Positions 17,944 to 26,993 of a stretch of DNA of 64,000 bases are shown one piece after another. Both the position numbers and the translations under genes were made by a program. Origin of the DNA: Maribacter polysaccharolyticus. GTDB lineage: Bacteria; Bacteroidota; Bacteroidia; Flavobacteriales; Flavobacteriaceae. Location of the stretch: assembly GCF_028882255.1 (NCBI RefSeq), contig NZ_JARBUY010000004.1, positions 260,328-324,327 of the forward strand, read 5' to 3'. The notes below the pieces were generated by a model. That model saw nothing but the letters and a program-made list of their open reading frames with translations, made no database searches and was not told where the DNA came from. Position 1 is the first letter of the stretch, and each line of letters opens with the position of its first letter.

Positions 17944-19470
17944 ATGATGAAAAAAATAATTATCCTTTTATGCTGTACGCTATTTGTATTTACAAATTGT
18001 ACGGATGATCTCAATACGGAACCCCAAGTTGAACAAACCTTGGAAGACTTACTGGAAAGTGATCCGGATGCCATTACCGGTCTATTATCCCGATTGTATG
18101 CATCCTTTGCGCTTTCTGGACCTGACGGACCCGGTAGTTCCGATATCGATGATGATGCCGGGGAATCCCCTTTCTTAAGAGGGATCGTGAACCTTCAGGA
18201 CTTCACCGCCGACGGAATGAAAAACCGATGGGGAGACGACGGTTTGGATCAATTGACCACATCCACCGATTGGACCCAAAACAATAAGTTCTTTAGATAC
18301 TTGTACAACAGGATCTACTATACCGTCCCTACGGCGAACAACCTATTACTCATCCTGGAAGCCGAAGATGTGGAAAATGAAGACCAAGTGGTTGCGGAAG
18401 TGCGTTTCTTAAGGGCTTTGGCCTACTACTATCTTATCGATTGTTTTGGTAAGGGTGTGCTTGCCACGGAAGACAACTATGGTACCTCTGCACCTTTGGA
18501 AGAAGTCTCTAGGACCGAATTGTTCGAATATGTCGAAACCGAATTGATTGCTGCCGAAGCGGACCTACCCACGACCAATGGGTACGGACAGGCAACGAAA
18601 GCAGCTGCCCAGATGTTATTGGCAAAACTCTATTTGAACGCCGAGGTGTATACGGGAACTTCACGGTTCGACGATGCCGTGCCGTATATCAACAGTGTAA
18701 TCAATGATGGGGGGTATACTTTGGCTACTGATTTTGTAAGTCTGTTTTCCGGGGACAACTACACTTCCACGGAAATCATTCTTCCTTTAATAGCGGATGC
18801 CATATCCAGTCAAAGTTATGGAAATACGACCTACATTGTCAATGGGAGCATGAGTTCGGAAACCATGACCATCACCGATTTCGGGACGGATGATCCATGG
18901 TCTGGACATCGGGCTACGAAAGCTTGGTACGGGTTGTACGAGGAAGGTGATGATAGGGGGGAGCTCTTCTGGACCGAAGGCCATAATTATGAAATGACCG
19001 ACTATAAAGAATGGACCGATGGATATCCCTCTATAAAATTCAGGAATACAGGGTATAGTACAACATTGGACGCAACCTCATTCTCGAGCACCGATTTTCC
19101 TTTATTTAGATTGGCCGATGCCTATTTGATGTATGCCGAATGTGCGATACGGGGAGCCTCCGGAACCGATATGAGTACTGCGAGGAATTATGTGAATCTT
19201 GTGCGAACCCGTTCCAATGCCTCCAGCATATCCCTATCCGACCTCACCTTGGATTTCATCCTTGATGAACGTGCAAGGGAACTGAACCTGGAAGGCCACA
19301 GACGTTCCGACTTGATCCGTTTTGGTAAATTCACCGGAGGATCTTACATCTGGCCATGGAAAGGAAATACGGCACAGGGAACGTCTATCCCAAGTACCTA
19401 CGAACTTTTCCCGATTCCTTCATCAGCACTGGAAGCCAATACGAACTTAAGTCAAAATCCTGGATATTAA
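17944..19470 (+). CDS. SusD/RagB outer-membrane lipoprotein (alpha-glucan)
   Basis: The 508-residue protein has a lipoprotein signal with Cys19 (FTNC, followed by the acidic TDDLN, which fits surface export of Bacteroidota lipoproteins). The SusD fold is seen in the N-terminal helices, the VAEVRFLRALAYYYLIDCFG helix, YLNAEVYTGTSRFDDA and the C-terminal FLDERAR-like helix (LDERARELNLEGHRRSDLIRF), closing with the family ending NPGY. It forms the substrate-binding lid over the adjacent SusC. ATGs at 17944 and 17947 are both possible starts. Confidence 0.95.
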   Translation: MMKKIIILLCCTLFVFTNCTDDLNTEPQVEQTLEDLLESDPDAITGLLSRLYASFALSGPDGPGSSDIDDDAGESPFLRGIVNLQDFTADGMKNRWGDDGLDQLTTSTDWTQNNKFFRYLYNRIYYTVPTANNLLLILEAEDVENEDQVVAEVRFLRALAYYYLIDCFGKGVLATEDNYGTSAPLEEVSRTELFEYVETELIAAEADLPTTNGYGQATKAAAQMLLAKLYLNAEVYTGTSRFDDAVPYINSVINDGGYTLATDFVSLFSGDNYTSTEIILPLIADAISSQSYGNTTYIVNGSMSSETMTITDFGTDDPWSGHRATKAWYGLYEEGDDRGELFWTEGHNYEMTDYKEWTDGYPSIKFRNTGYSTTLDATSFSSTDFPLFRLADAYLMYAECAIRGASGTDMSTARNYVNLVRTRSNASSISLSDLTLDFILDERARELNLEGHRRSDLIRFGKFTGGSYIWPWKGNTAQGTSIPSTYELFPIPSSALEANTNLSQNPGY

Positions 19471-19486
19471 ACTAAACTTAGAAAAG

Positions 19487-20833
19487 ATGAAAAATACGAT
19501 TATAAACTATTTGAAATTTGTGCCCTTATTGCTGGTGATGGTTTTCACCTCCTGCGATAATGATGACGTTACCCCCGAGTTCACCTTATTGGAAGCCTCT
19601 GAAGACCTTGCGTTTTCGTTCACCGCTGCCGATGAATACCTGATTTCTACCGGCACCTTGTCCAATGTGGCGGAAAGATTCGTCTGGAATGAAGTCGATT
19701 TCGGCGTAGCCACCGAAATTAGCTACCAATTACAGGGCTCTATAGACAGTTCATTTGACGCTTATGATTCGGCCACCGAATACGATTCAGGAACCTTAAG
19801 TGTGACCAATGCCGAAGTTAAAGTCTCCGATTTAAATAACCTTGCCGCTCTTTTAGGTTTGGAAGCCGGTGACAGTGGACAAGTGTATTTTAGGGCCAGG
19901 GCCTTTGCCGGTAGTGGGGAAGGTGGTGATGCTGTTGATACCTATTCCGAAGTCATGACCTTGAACATTACGATTTTGGAAGAAAGCAGCGATGGTTCCG
20001 GTATTTCAATTTCCACTTGGGGTATTGTGGGTTCTGGATATAACAATTGGGGAGCTTATGATGACGCACCCTTCTACACTACGGATACAGATGGCATTTT
20101 TGTGTCTTATGCCACTTTAGTGGATGGCGAAATCAAATTCAGGGAAAATAACGATTGGTCACTTAATTACGGTGACACTGGTGTTGATGGCACATTGGAT
20201 CAAGATGGAGACAACATTGCGGTAACCGCAGGGGATTATAAAATTACATTGAACCTTAACGACAACACTTACACTATTGAGGAATACTCATGGGGTGTAG
20301 TTGGATCTGGTTACAATAACTGGGGAGAAACCCCAGATGCCAAGTTCTACTATGACTATACTACCGATACTTTTACCGTAGGTGTCAAACTTGTAGAAGG
20401 AGAGATCAAATTCAGGATGAACAACGAATGGAGTGTTGATTTCGGTGACACCGGTGCCGATGGTACCTTGGATAGTGGCGGTGATAACATTGCGGTAACC
20501 GAAGGACATTACACGATCAGAATGAACCTTAACGACAACACCTATACTATTGAAGCTGCCGATCTTTGGGGAGTTGTAGGTTCTGGCTATAATGATTGGG
20601 GATCCACTCCCGATTTTACATTTACCGAAGTGAACCCGGATATTTGGATCGCTGAAATCGTTCCTCTTATCGATGGGGAAATCAAATTCCGTATAAATAA
20701 TGCATGGGACACGGATTTCGGTGATGATGGTGCGGATGGCACATTGGATGCCGGAGGTGCCAATATCACTGTAACTGCGGGAAGCTACAGAATTACCCTT
20801 GACACTGCAAATGGCACCTATGCCATTAACTAA
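19487..20833 (+). CDS. SusE-like starch-binding outer-membrane lipoprotein with three tandem repeats
   Basis: This 448-residue lipoprotein (VFTSC followed by DNDD) starts with a SusE-type immunoglobulin-like domain (about 30-165) and continues as three tandem modules of about 90 residues (from residues 178, 269 and 361). Each starts WG[IV]VGSGYN[ND]WG and contains GEIKFR(E/M/I)N(N) and DFGDTGADGTLD-like segments. SusE/SusF proteins hold starch at the cell surface. The position directly after susCD and before amylase genes supports that role. The modules resemble the SusE/F C-terminal starch-binding modules, but the ligand is inferred. A strong terminator follows. Confidence 0.88.
   Translation: MKNTIINYLKFVPLLLVMVFTSCDNDDVTPEFTLLEASEDLAFSFTAADEYLISTGTLSNVAERFVWNEVDFGVATEISYQLQGSIDSSFDAYDSATEYDSGTLSVTNAEVKVSDLNNLAALLGLEAGDSGQVYFRARAFAGSGEGGDAVDTYSEVMTLNITILEESSDGSGISISTWGIVGSGYNNWGAYDDAPFYTTDTDGIFVSYATLVDGEIKFRENNDWSLNYGDTGVDGTLDQDGDNIAVTAGDYKITLNLNDNTYTIEEYSWGVVGSGYNNWGETPDAKFYYDYTTDTFTVGVKLVEGEIKFRMNNEWSVDFGDTGADGTLDSGGDNIAVTEGHYTIRMNLNDNTYTIEAADLWGVVGSGYNDWGSTPDFTFTEVNPDIWIAEIVPLIDGEIKFRINNAWDTDFGDDGADGTLDAGGANITVTAGSYRITLDTANGTYAIN
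20018..20830 (+). repeat. Three tandem coding repeats in the SusE-like gene
   Basis: Unit boundaries set at the TGG codon of each WGxVGSGYN motif are 20018-20290 (91 codons), 20291-20566 (92 codons) and 20567-20830 (88 codons). Units 1 and 2 share long near-identical DNA, for example AACCTTAACGACAACAC in both at their 3' ends, indicating recent duplication. Unit 3 is more diverged. Confidence 0.85.
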
Positions 20834-20851
20834 CCATTAAAGACCATTTAA

Positions 20852-20880
20852 AAAAAGGGCTGCTCAACACAGCCCTTTTT
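20852..20880 (+). terminator. Rho-independent terminator after the SusE-like gene
   Basis: An 11-bp stem (AAAAAGGGCTG / CAGCCCTTTTT) with a 7-base loop is followed by more T-rich sequence. It lies 18 bases after the stop and separates susCDE from the downstream amylase genes, which may use readthrough or their own promoter in 20881-20946. Confidence 0.85.
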
Positions 20881-20946
20881 ACCTTATATTCATAAGGTCA
20901 TATATAGTTTGGGTTTCTAAAACCACTAAACCATTAACCAATAAAC

Positions 20947-23900
20947 ATGAAAAAGTTATTAGTACCCTTCTTACTACTTTTCATTAGCTTAACTTATGCT
21001 CAACAGCAGACCGGTGTTTTCTCCACCACTCCCACAACGTTTACCGAAAACGATGAAATAACCATCACGGTTTCCGGTTTAGACCTTACGGCGTGGAGCG
21101 TGTCGGAAGTTTATTTATGGGCATGGTATGAAGATAGTAACGGCGCCCAGGCCGACTCCCCAACCAATGGCACGTGGACAAGTTCTGACGAAAGCCAAAA
21201 AATGACCGATAATGGGGATGGCACCTATAGTTACACCATGACCCCTTCCACTTTTTATGGGGCTACCGGCATAACCGAAATCGGTATGCTCGTAAAGGCC
21301 AAAGACGGTACGGGGGACAAAAAAACACAGGACCATACCATCGCTGTCGGTGGGTATCAATTGGTTCTTACTTCGCCTTCCCAAAGTACGACCATCGTTT
21401 CCAGCGGTACCAGTTATACCATTGCAGCCACAGCTTCGGCCAACTCAAGCTTCACCTTGACGGCCAACGGTTCGGTTATCGATGATTCCGTAACCTCAGC
21501 AACGGATTACTCTTACGATTATGTAGTCAATACCACCACGAATTTTGAACTTCTAGCCAGCGATGGTTCTGAATCGCTCACCGAAGCGTTTACGCTGGCC
21601 GTAAGCCCAACAGTGACCGAAGAAGCCGTTCCGGACGGACTTCTGGACGGAATCAATTTTGACGATACAGATCCTACCAAAGTGACTTTGGTGCTATATG
21701 CACCCCTAAAAGAATTCGTACATGTCATCGGCGATTTCAACAATTGGGAGATAGATGACGACTATTTAATGAAAAAGGACCCTTCCCAGGATCGATTCTG
21801 GATTGAATTGACCGATCTTACTCCAGGCTACGACCACCTTTATCAATATTTGGTAGAATTTGACATCAATATTGCCGACCCCTACTCCACCCTGATCTTG
21901 GACGGGTATGGCAATGACGATTATATAGACGACACTACTTATCCCGACCTCCCTTCCTACCCAACCGGACAATCGGATGCGATAACCGTTTTAAGAACAA
22001 ACGAACCGGACTATGCCTGGCAGATAACGGATTTTGCCCCACCCGCAAAAGAAGATTTGGTCGTTTATGAAATTTTGATCCGTGATTTTGATGCCCTCCA
22101 TTCCTTTGATGCCGTTAAAAACAGGTTGGACTATTTGGAGGAACTTGGCGTAAATGCCATTGAGCTTATGCCGGTCAGTGAATTTGACGGTAACGAAAGT
22201 TGGGGCTACAATCCGTCCTTTCATATGGCGTTGGATAAATATTATGGTACCAAGGATGCCTTAAAATCCCTTATAGACGAATGCCACACCAGGGGAATGG
22301 CCGTGATTTTGGATGTGGTCTACAATCATGCCACCGGCCAAAATCCGTATTACCGTTTGTGGAACACCGATGATGGAGGTACCGGTGGGGTCGCCAGTGA
22401 CGACAACCCGTTTTTCAATGCCACGGCAACCCACTCCTACAGTGTTTTCAATGATTTCAACCATCAACAACAGGCCACTAAAGATTATGTAAACCGTACG
22501 GTAACCTATTGGATCGAGGAATTCAAGATTGATGGCATGCGCTGGGACCTCACCAAAGGATTTACACAAAATTGCACCTCATCGGACGACAGTTGCACCA
22601 ATAGCCCCCAAACGGATAGGGTTGAAGTTTTAAAGGGCTATGCGGACAACCAATGGGCTTCCGATGCCGATTTTTATGTGATTTTCGAGCATTTGGGAGA
22701 GATAGCGGAAGAAGAACAATGGGCCAATTATAGGGTAGATGAAGACAAAGGCATCCTTTTATGGAACAAAATGTCCGACCCCTATAACGAAGCTACCATG
22801 GGCTACAACGATAGCAGCAAATCCGATTTTTCGAATGTTTCCTATAGCTCCAAAGGATTTGACCAACCGTCTGCAGTATCTTATATGGAAAGCCATGATG
22901 AGGAACGTTTGATGTACAAAAATCTGACCTATGGCAATGCCGAGGGCGACTACGATGTTACCGATTCAGACACCGCCTTAAGTAGAATGCAAACTGCTGG
23001 GGCGTTCTTTTTCACCGTGCCAGGACCTAAAATGATCTGGCAATTCGGGGAATTGGGATATGATATTTCGATCGATTATAACGACCGAACCGGCAATAAA
23101 CCCATCTTATGGGAATACGCCGACGATGAAAATCGCTTTGCGATTTATGAAACTTGGTCAGATTTGATCAAACTCAAATTGGAAGAGCCCATTTTTAAAA
23201 CCACTGATTTTACGATGGACCTAAGTGCTTCCACAGGTTTGAAAACCATTCATATGACAGATAATTCGGCTACTGGGGACGGGATAAAATACATTACCGT
23301 ACTGGGGAACTTTGGATTGACAACCCAAGAAATCACTCCGGATTTCCAGGAAACCGGCACATGGTACGATCTTTTGGAAACCAATGCCCCCTATGAGGTT
23401 TCCAGCACTACGGCTACCATTTCATTGGCCCCAGGGGAATTCAGGGTTTATGCAGACCAACCCAGTGAAGCCCTAATAGACCCAGATGATTTGGATGGTG
23501 ACGGGGTAATCAATGCTGATGACCTTTGTCCGGACACCCCCTATGGGAGTACTGTGGATGTGGATGGTTGTGCACTGTTCTCTTTGCCGACAGATAACTT
23601 CGGGCTTAAATCGAGCAGCGAAACCTGTCGCTCCAGTAACAACGGAAGCATTTCGATCACAGCCAACGAAAGTCACAACTATTCAGCGACCCTTTCAGGG
23701 GTAACGAATGCCACGAATGCGTTTACATCCGAAACCGAATTCACCGGACTCTTGGCAGGCGATTATACGGTATGTATCACCGTAGAAGGGCAGAGCGATT
23801 ATGAACTTTGTTACGACCTAACCATTACCGAACCTGAAGACCTATCGGTAACTTCCAAAGTGGATACTACCACAGGCAAGCTTTCCTTGAACTTACAAGG

Positions 23901-24294
23901 GGGCAACCTGTATATCATCGACCTTAACGGGAATGTGTTTACCACAACACAAAATGAAATTACCTTGGATTTAGAAGCACAAACAAACACCCTAAGCGTA
24001 ACTACCGATAAGGATTGTCAAGGAACTTATGAAGAAACCTTTGTTTTGGTAAGTCCAATTTCGGTATATCCCAATCCGGTAACTGACAACCTGTTATATT
24101 TGGAACTGGGGTATTTAAACGATCCTTCGGTAAATGTGGAAATCTATACCCTTACGGGCCAACAGCTTTCCACATCGGATCATGAGGCAAACAATGGCCA
24201 GGTACAGATCGACGTTTCGAACATTCCGAGCGGTTTGTTCGTATTGAAAATTCATACAGCACAAAAAACCTATCACTATAAAATCGTAAAATGA
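20947..24294 (+). CDS. T9SS-secreted multidomain GH13 alpha-amylase
   Basis: The 1115-residue protein has a signal peptide (ending LTYAQ), an N-terminal beta domain (about 22-130), an Ig-like segment (about 135-220), a CBM48/E-set-like domain (VTLVLYAPLKEFVHVIGDFNNW, about 245-340), a GH13 barrel with DVVYNH, nucleophile Asp534 (GMRWDLTKGF), likely acid/base Glu581 (VIFEHLGE) and Asp651 (ESHDEERLM), a thrombospondin-3-like calcium loop (DLDGDGVINADDLCPDTP, about 848-865), and a T9SS type A sorting domain (VYPNPVTDN, then LKIHTAQKTYHYKIVK at the end). It would be exported across the outer membrane and cut starch outside the cell. Its stop overlaps the next gene's start. Confidence 0.92.
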   Translation: MKKLLVPFLLLFISLTYAQQQTGVFSTTPTTFTENDEITITVSGLDLTAWSVSEVYLWAWYEDSNGAQADSPTNGTWTSSDESQKMTDNGDGTYSYTMTPSTFYGATGITEIGMLVKAKDGTGDKKTQDHTIAVGGYQLVLTSPSQSTTIVSSGTSYTIAATASANSSFTLTANGSVIDDSVTSATDYSYDYVVNTTTNFELLASDGSESLTEAFTLAVSPTVTEEAVPDGLLDGINFDDTDPTKVTLVLYAPLKEFVHVIGDFNNWEIDDDYLMKKDPSQDRFWIELTDLTPGYDHLYQYLVEFDINIADPYSTLILDGYGNDDYIDDTTYPDLPSYPTGQSDAITVLRTNEPDYAWQITDFAPPAKEDLVVYEILIRDFDALHSFDAVKNRLDYLEELGVNAIELMPVSEFDGNESWGYNPSFHMALDKYYGTKDALKSLIDECHTRGMAVILDVVYNHATGQNPYYRLWNTDDGGTGGVASDDNPFFNATATHSYSVFNDFNHQQQATKDYVNRTVTYWIEEFKIDGMRWDLTKGFTQNCTSSDDSCTNSPQTDRVEVLKGYADNQWASDADFYVIFEHLGEIAEEEQWANYRVDEDKGILLWNKMSDPYNEATMGYNDSSKSDFSNVSYSSKGFDQPSAVSYMESHDEERLMYKNLTYGNAEGDYDVTDSDTALSRMQTAGAFFFTVPGPKMIWQFGELGYDISIDYNDRTGNKPILWEYADDENRFAIYETWSDLIKLKLEEPIFKTTDFTMDLSASTGLKTIHMTDNSATGDGIKYITVLGNFGLTTQEITPDFQETGTWYDLLETNAPYEVSSTTATISLAPGEFRVYADQPSEALIDPDDLDGDGVINADDLCPDTPYGSTVDVDGCALFSLPTDNFGLKSSSETCRSSNNGSISITANESHNYSATLSGVTNATNAFTSETEFTGLLAGDYTVCITVEGQSDYELCYDLTITEPEDLSVTSKVDTTTGKLSLNLQGGNLYIIDLNGNVFTTTQNEITLDLEAQTNTLSVTTDKDCQGTYEETFVLVSPISVYPNPVTDNLLYLELGYLNDPSVNVEIYTLTGQQLSTSDHEANNGQVQIDVSNIPSGLFVLKIHTAQKTYHYKIVK

Positions 24295-24992
24295 TGGATA
24301 TCTTAAAATACATCCTTCCCACAATGCTCATCGGCATTTTATTTTCCTGCGGAGGAGATGGCGACAATGACCCGGATCCGATAACCGTAACACCTCCCGA
24401 TGCGGCCACATTGGTTTTCCCGGAAGCCGATTCGGAGTGTCTCGAAGGCACCATAATTTCGGATACGGAGAGCAATGTCACATTCTTATGGACCGCCTCT
24501 GACCATACGGACTCCTATACCGTGAACCTCACTAATTTGGACGCCAATTCCTCCCAATCCTATAATGCAAGCACCAACGAACTCGAAATCACCCTGTTAA
24601 GGGCTACTCCGTATGCTTGGACGGTAACCTCCAAAGCCGACGATACCGATGAAACTGCGGAAAGCGACCAATGGAAATTTTACAATGCGGGATCTGCTAT
24701 AGAAAATTACGCCCCATTCCCTGCTGCGGCGATCTACCCTACCGTAGGATCGAGCATTGCTTCCGGAACGGTTACCCTACGTTGGGAAGGTAGCGATGTG
24801 GATGATGATATCGCTTCCTATGACCTAATTATTGATGAAAACACCCTCCCATCAACGGTATTGGGAAACACAACCACCGAATCCATCGATTTTAATGCTG
24901 TTTCCGGATCGGTATATTATTGGAAAGTAATAACCTATGATACGGCGGGCAATACATCGAACTCGGAAATTTTTCAGTTTAAGGTGAACTGA
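24291..24992 (+). CDS. Surface lipoprotein with two fibronectin-III-like domains
   Basis: The 233-residue protein has a lipoprotein signal with Cys20 (LFSC) followed by the acidic GGDGDNDPDP, which suits surface localisation in Bacteroidota. Two beta-sandwich repeats follow (about 38-125 and 140-233), with FLWTASDHTDSYTV...YAWTV and LRWEGSDVDDDIASYDL...YYWKVITYD patterns typical of Fn3-like folds. There is no catalytic motif. It overlaps the amylase gene by 4 bases (ATGA), so it may act as a glycan-binding or docking partner of that enzyme; this role is inferred from position. Confidence 0.75.
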   Translation: MMDILKYILPTMLIGILFSCGGDGDNDPDPITVTPPDAATLVFPEADSECLEGTIISDTESNVTFLWTASDHTDSYTVNLTNLDANSSQSYNASTNELEITLLRATPYAWTVTSKADDTDETAESDQWKFYNAGSAIENYAPFPAAAIYPTVGSSIASGTVTLRWEGSDVDDDIASYDLIIDENTLPSTVLGNTTTESIDFNAVSGSVYYWKVITYDTAGNTSNSEIFQFKVN

Positions 24993-25038
24993 GTTTAGGA
25001 GGTTTTAAAAACGCCACTTAAAGTCCATAAACCATCAC

Positions 25039-26922
25039 ATGATCGAACAATTTAAATCAAATCGGATGAAAAGGGTTCTATTTTTTATTCCAATGGTCCT
25101 CCTACAGTTAGCATTTAGCTATGGGCAACAAACCATAAATAGGGTTGAACCACCCAATTGGTGGGTCGGAATGCACTATAACGAAATAGAATTAATGGTT
25201 TATGAAAAGGATATTGCTTCCTATTCGGTTTCCATGGATGCCTATGAAGGGGTCAGATTAAAACAGATCAAACAAGTTCCGAATAAGAATTATCTGTTTC
25301 TCGATATTGAGATCGCCGGGGACACCCGACCCGGTAATCTTACCCTAAGGTTCACGAAAAATGGAAGCACATCCATTGTTCACTCTTATCCCCTATTGCC
25401 AAGAGACCCGGAAAGCAAAAATGTGGAAGGTTTCGACACTGCTGATGCCATTTACCTGATCACTCCGGATAGGTTTGTCAATGGTGACGTTGAAAATGAC
25501 AATGTAGCCGGATTAAAAGAAAAAGCAAACCGCTCTTTTAAAGGCGGACGGCACGGTGGAGACGTAAAGGGAATCGTCAATAGTTTGGACTATATCAAGG
25601 ACTTGGGCTTCACCGCTATCTGGATCAATCCCATCCTGGAAAACGATATGGAAACCTACAGCTACCACGGTTATTCCACTACCGATTTTTATAAGGTAGA
25701 CCCAAGATACGGTAGCAATGAATCCTTTAAGGCATTGTGCAAAAAAGCCGGTGACAAAGGAATGAAAGTGATCATGGACATGATTGCCAACCACTGTGGT
25801 CTGGATCACTGGTGGATGCAAGATCTGCCCTCGGAAGACTGGATCAACCAATGGCCTGAGTATACCGAGACCAATCATAAAAAAACGGTGATATTGGACC
25901 CCTATGCCTCAAAGATAGATTACAAACAATTCTTTGATGGATGGTTCGTACCCAGTATGCCCGATTTGAACCAACGCAATGGATCTATGGCCAAATACTT
26001 GATTCAAAATACCTTATGGTGGATCGAGTACTCGGGAATTTCCGGCATTCGCATGGATACCTACCCCTATCCCGATATGTACTTTATGAGCGACTGGACC
26101 AAAGCCGTTATGGATGAATACCCCAATTTCAATATCGTAGGGGAAGAATGGGTAACTCGGCCCACCATTGTTTCCTATTGGCAAAAAGGAAAGAAAAACC
26201 ACAATGGATATGATTCTTATCTGAAAAGTTTAATGGACTTTCCGTTGCAAAACGCCTTGGTCACTTCATTGAACAAAGAGAAAACATGGGCTTCATCCTG
26301 GACAGACCTCTATGAAACCCTAGGTCAGGATTACCTATACCCAGATCCCAACAATCTGGTAGTCTTCCCCGACAACCATGATATGAGCAGGATCTATACC
26401 CAAGTAAATGAGGATTTCGAGAAATACAAATTAGCCTTGACCTATATCGCAACGATTCGCGGCATTCCCCAAATATACTACGGTACCGAAATTTTGATGA
26501 AAAACCCCGGTACCGAGGACCATGGAATCATCAGGTCGGATTTTCCCGGTGGATGGAAAAATGACAAAATCAATGCCTTTACGGGTAAAGGGCTATCCGC
26601 AAAAGAGAAAGAAGCCCAACAGTTTGTCAAAAAGTTAATGAATTGGCGAAAGGATTCCCCCGTAATACATCATGGTAAATTGATGCATTTTGCCCCAAAA
26701 AACCAAGATGAGATCTATGTCCTTTTCCGATATGACGATAGTGGAAAGATTATGGTGATCCTTAATAAGAATGACAAGGACATGGTCGTGGACTTAAAAC
26801 CCTATCAGGAAATTTTGGGAAATTCACTGACCGGTAAAGACATATTATATGGCACCGAATTCAACGCGGTTAAAAAAATATCGATCAAGGCCATGAGCTC
26901 CATGATCATAGAAGTCCATTAA
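25039..26922 (+). CDS. Periplasmic GH13 cyclomaltodextrinase/neopullulanase-like enzyme
   Basis: The 627-residue protein has a signal peptide without lipobox (ending FSYGQQ), a cyclomaltodextrinase-type N-terminal domain (INRVEPPNWWVGM, about 34-130) and a GH13 barrel with DMIANHCG, nucleophile Asp340 (GIRMDTYPYPD), acid/base Glu369 (NIVGEEWV) and Asp448 (FPDNHDMSRI), then a C-terminal beta domain. SusA-like enzymes of this type open cyclodextrins or shorten maltodextrins in the periplasm. An ATG at 25066 (MKRVLFFIP) gives a more conventional signal peptide and may be the true start. It is the last plus-strand gene of the alpha-glucan locus. Confidence 0.92.
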   Translation: MIEQFKSNRMKRVLFFIPMVLLQLAFSYGQQTINRVEPPNWWVGMHYNEIELMVYEKDIASYSVSMDAYEGVRLKQIKQVPNKNYLFLDIEIAGDTRPGNLTLRFTKNGSTSIVHSYPLLPRDPESKNVEGFDTADAIYLITPDRFVNGDVENDNVAGLKEKANRSFKGGRHGGDVKGIVNSLDYIKDLGFTAIWINPILENDMETYSYHGYSTTDFYKVDPRYGSNESFKALCKKAGDKGMKVIMDMIANHCGLDHWWMQDLPSEDWINQWPEYTETNHKKTVILDPYASKIDYKQFFDGWFVPSMPDLNQRNGSMAKYLIQNTLWWIEYSGISGIRMDTYPYPDMYFMSDWTKAVMDEYPNFNIVGEEWVTRPTIVSYWQKGKKNHNGYDSYLKSLMDFPLQNALVTSLNKEKTWASSWTDLYETLGQDYLYPDPNNLVVFPDNHDMSRIYTQVNEDFEKYKLALTYIATIRGIPQIYYGTEILMKNPGTEDHGIIRSDFPGGWKNDKINAFTGKGLSAKEKEAQQFVKKLMNWRKDSPVIHHGKLMHFAPKNQDEIYVLFRYDDSGKIMVILNKNDKDMVVDLKPYQEILGNSLTGKDILYGTEFNAVKKISIKAMSSMIIEVH

Positions 26923-26993
26923 TTTGTAAGGATCAGGTTCCCCGATTTGATCCAGGGTTATGAAACTAAGGTTTGGCCGATCATCAAGGGAAG

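Noticed and set aside
20881-20946. -7 box-like TATAGTTTG before the amylase gene
   Set aside because: The spacer inside the box is off by one base and no TTG lies at the right distance; left uncalled.
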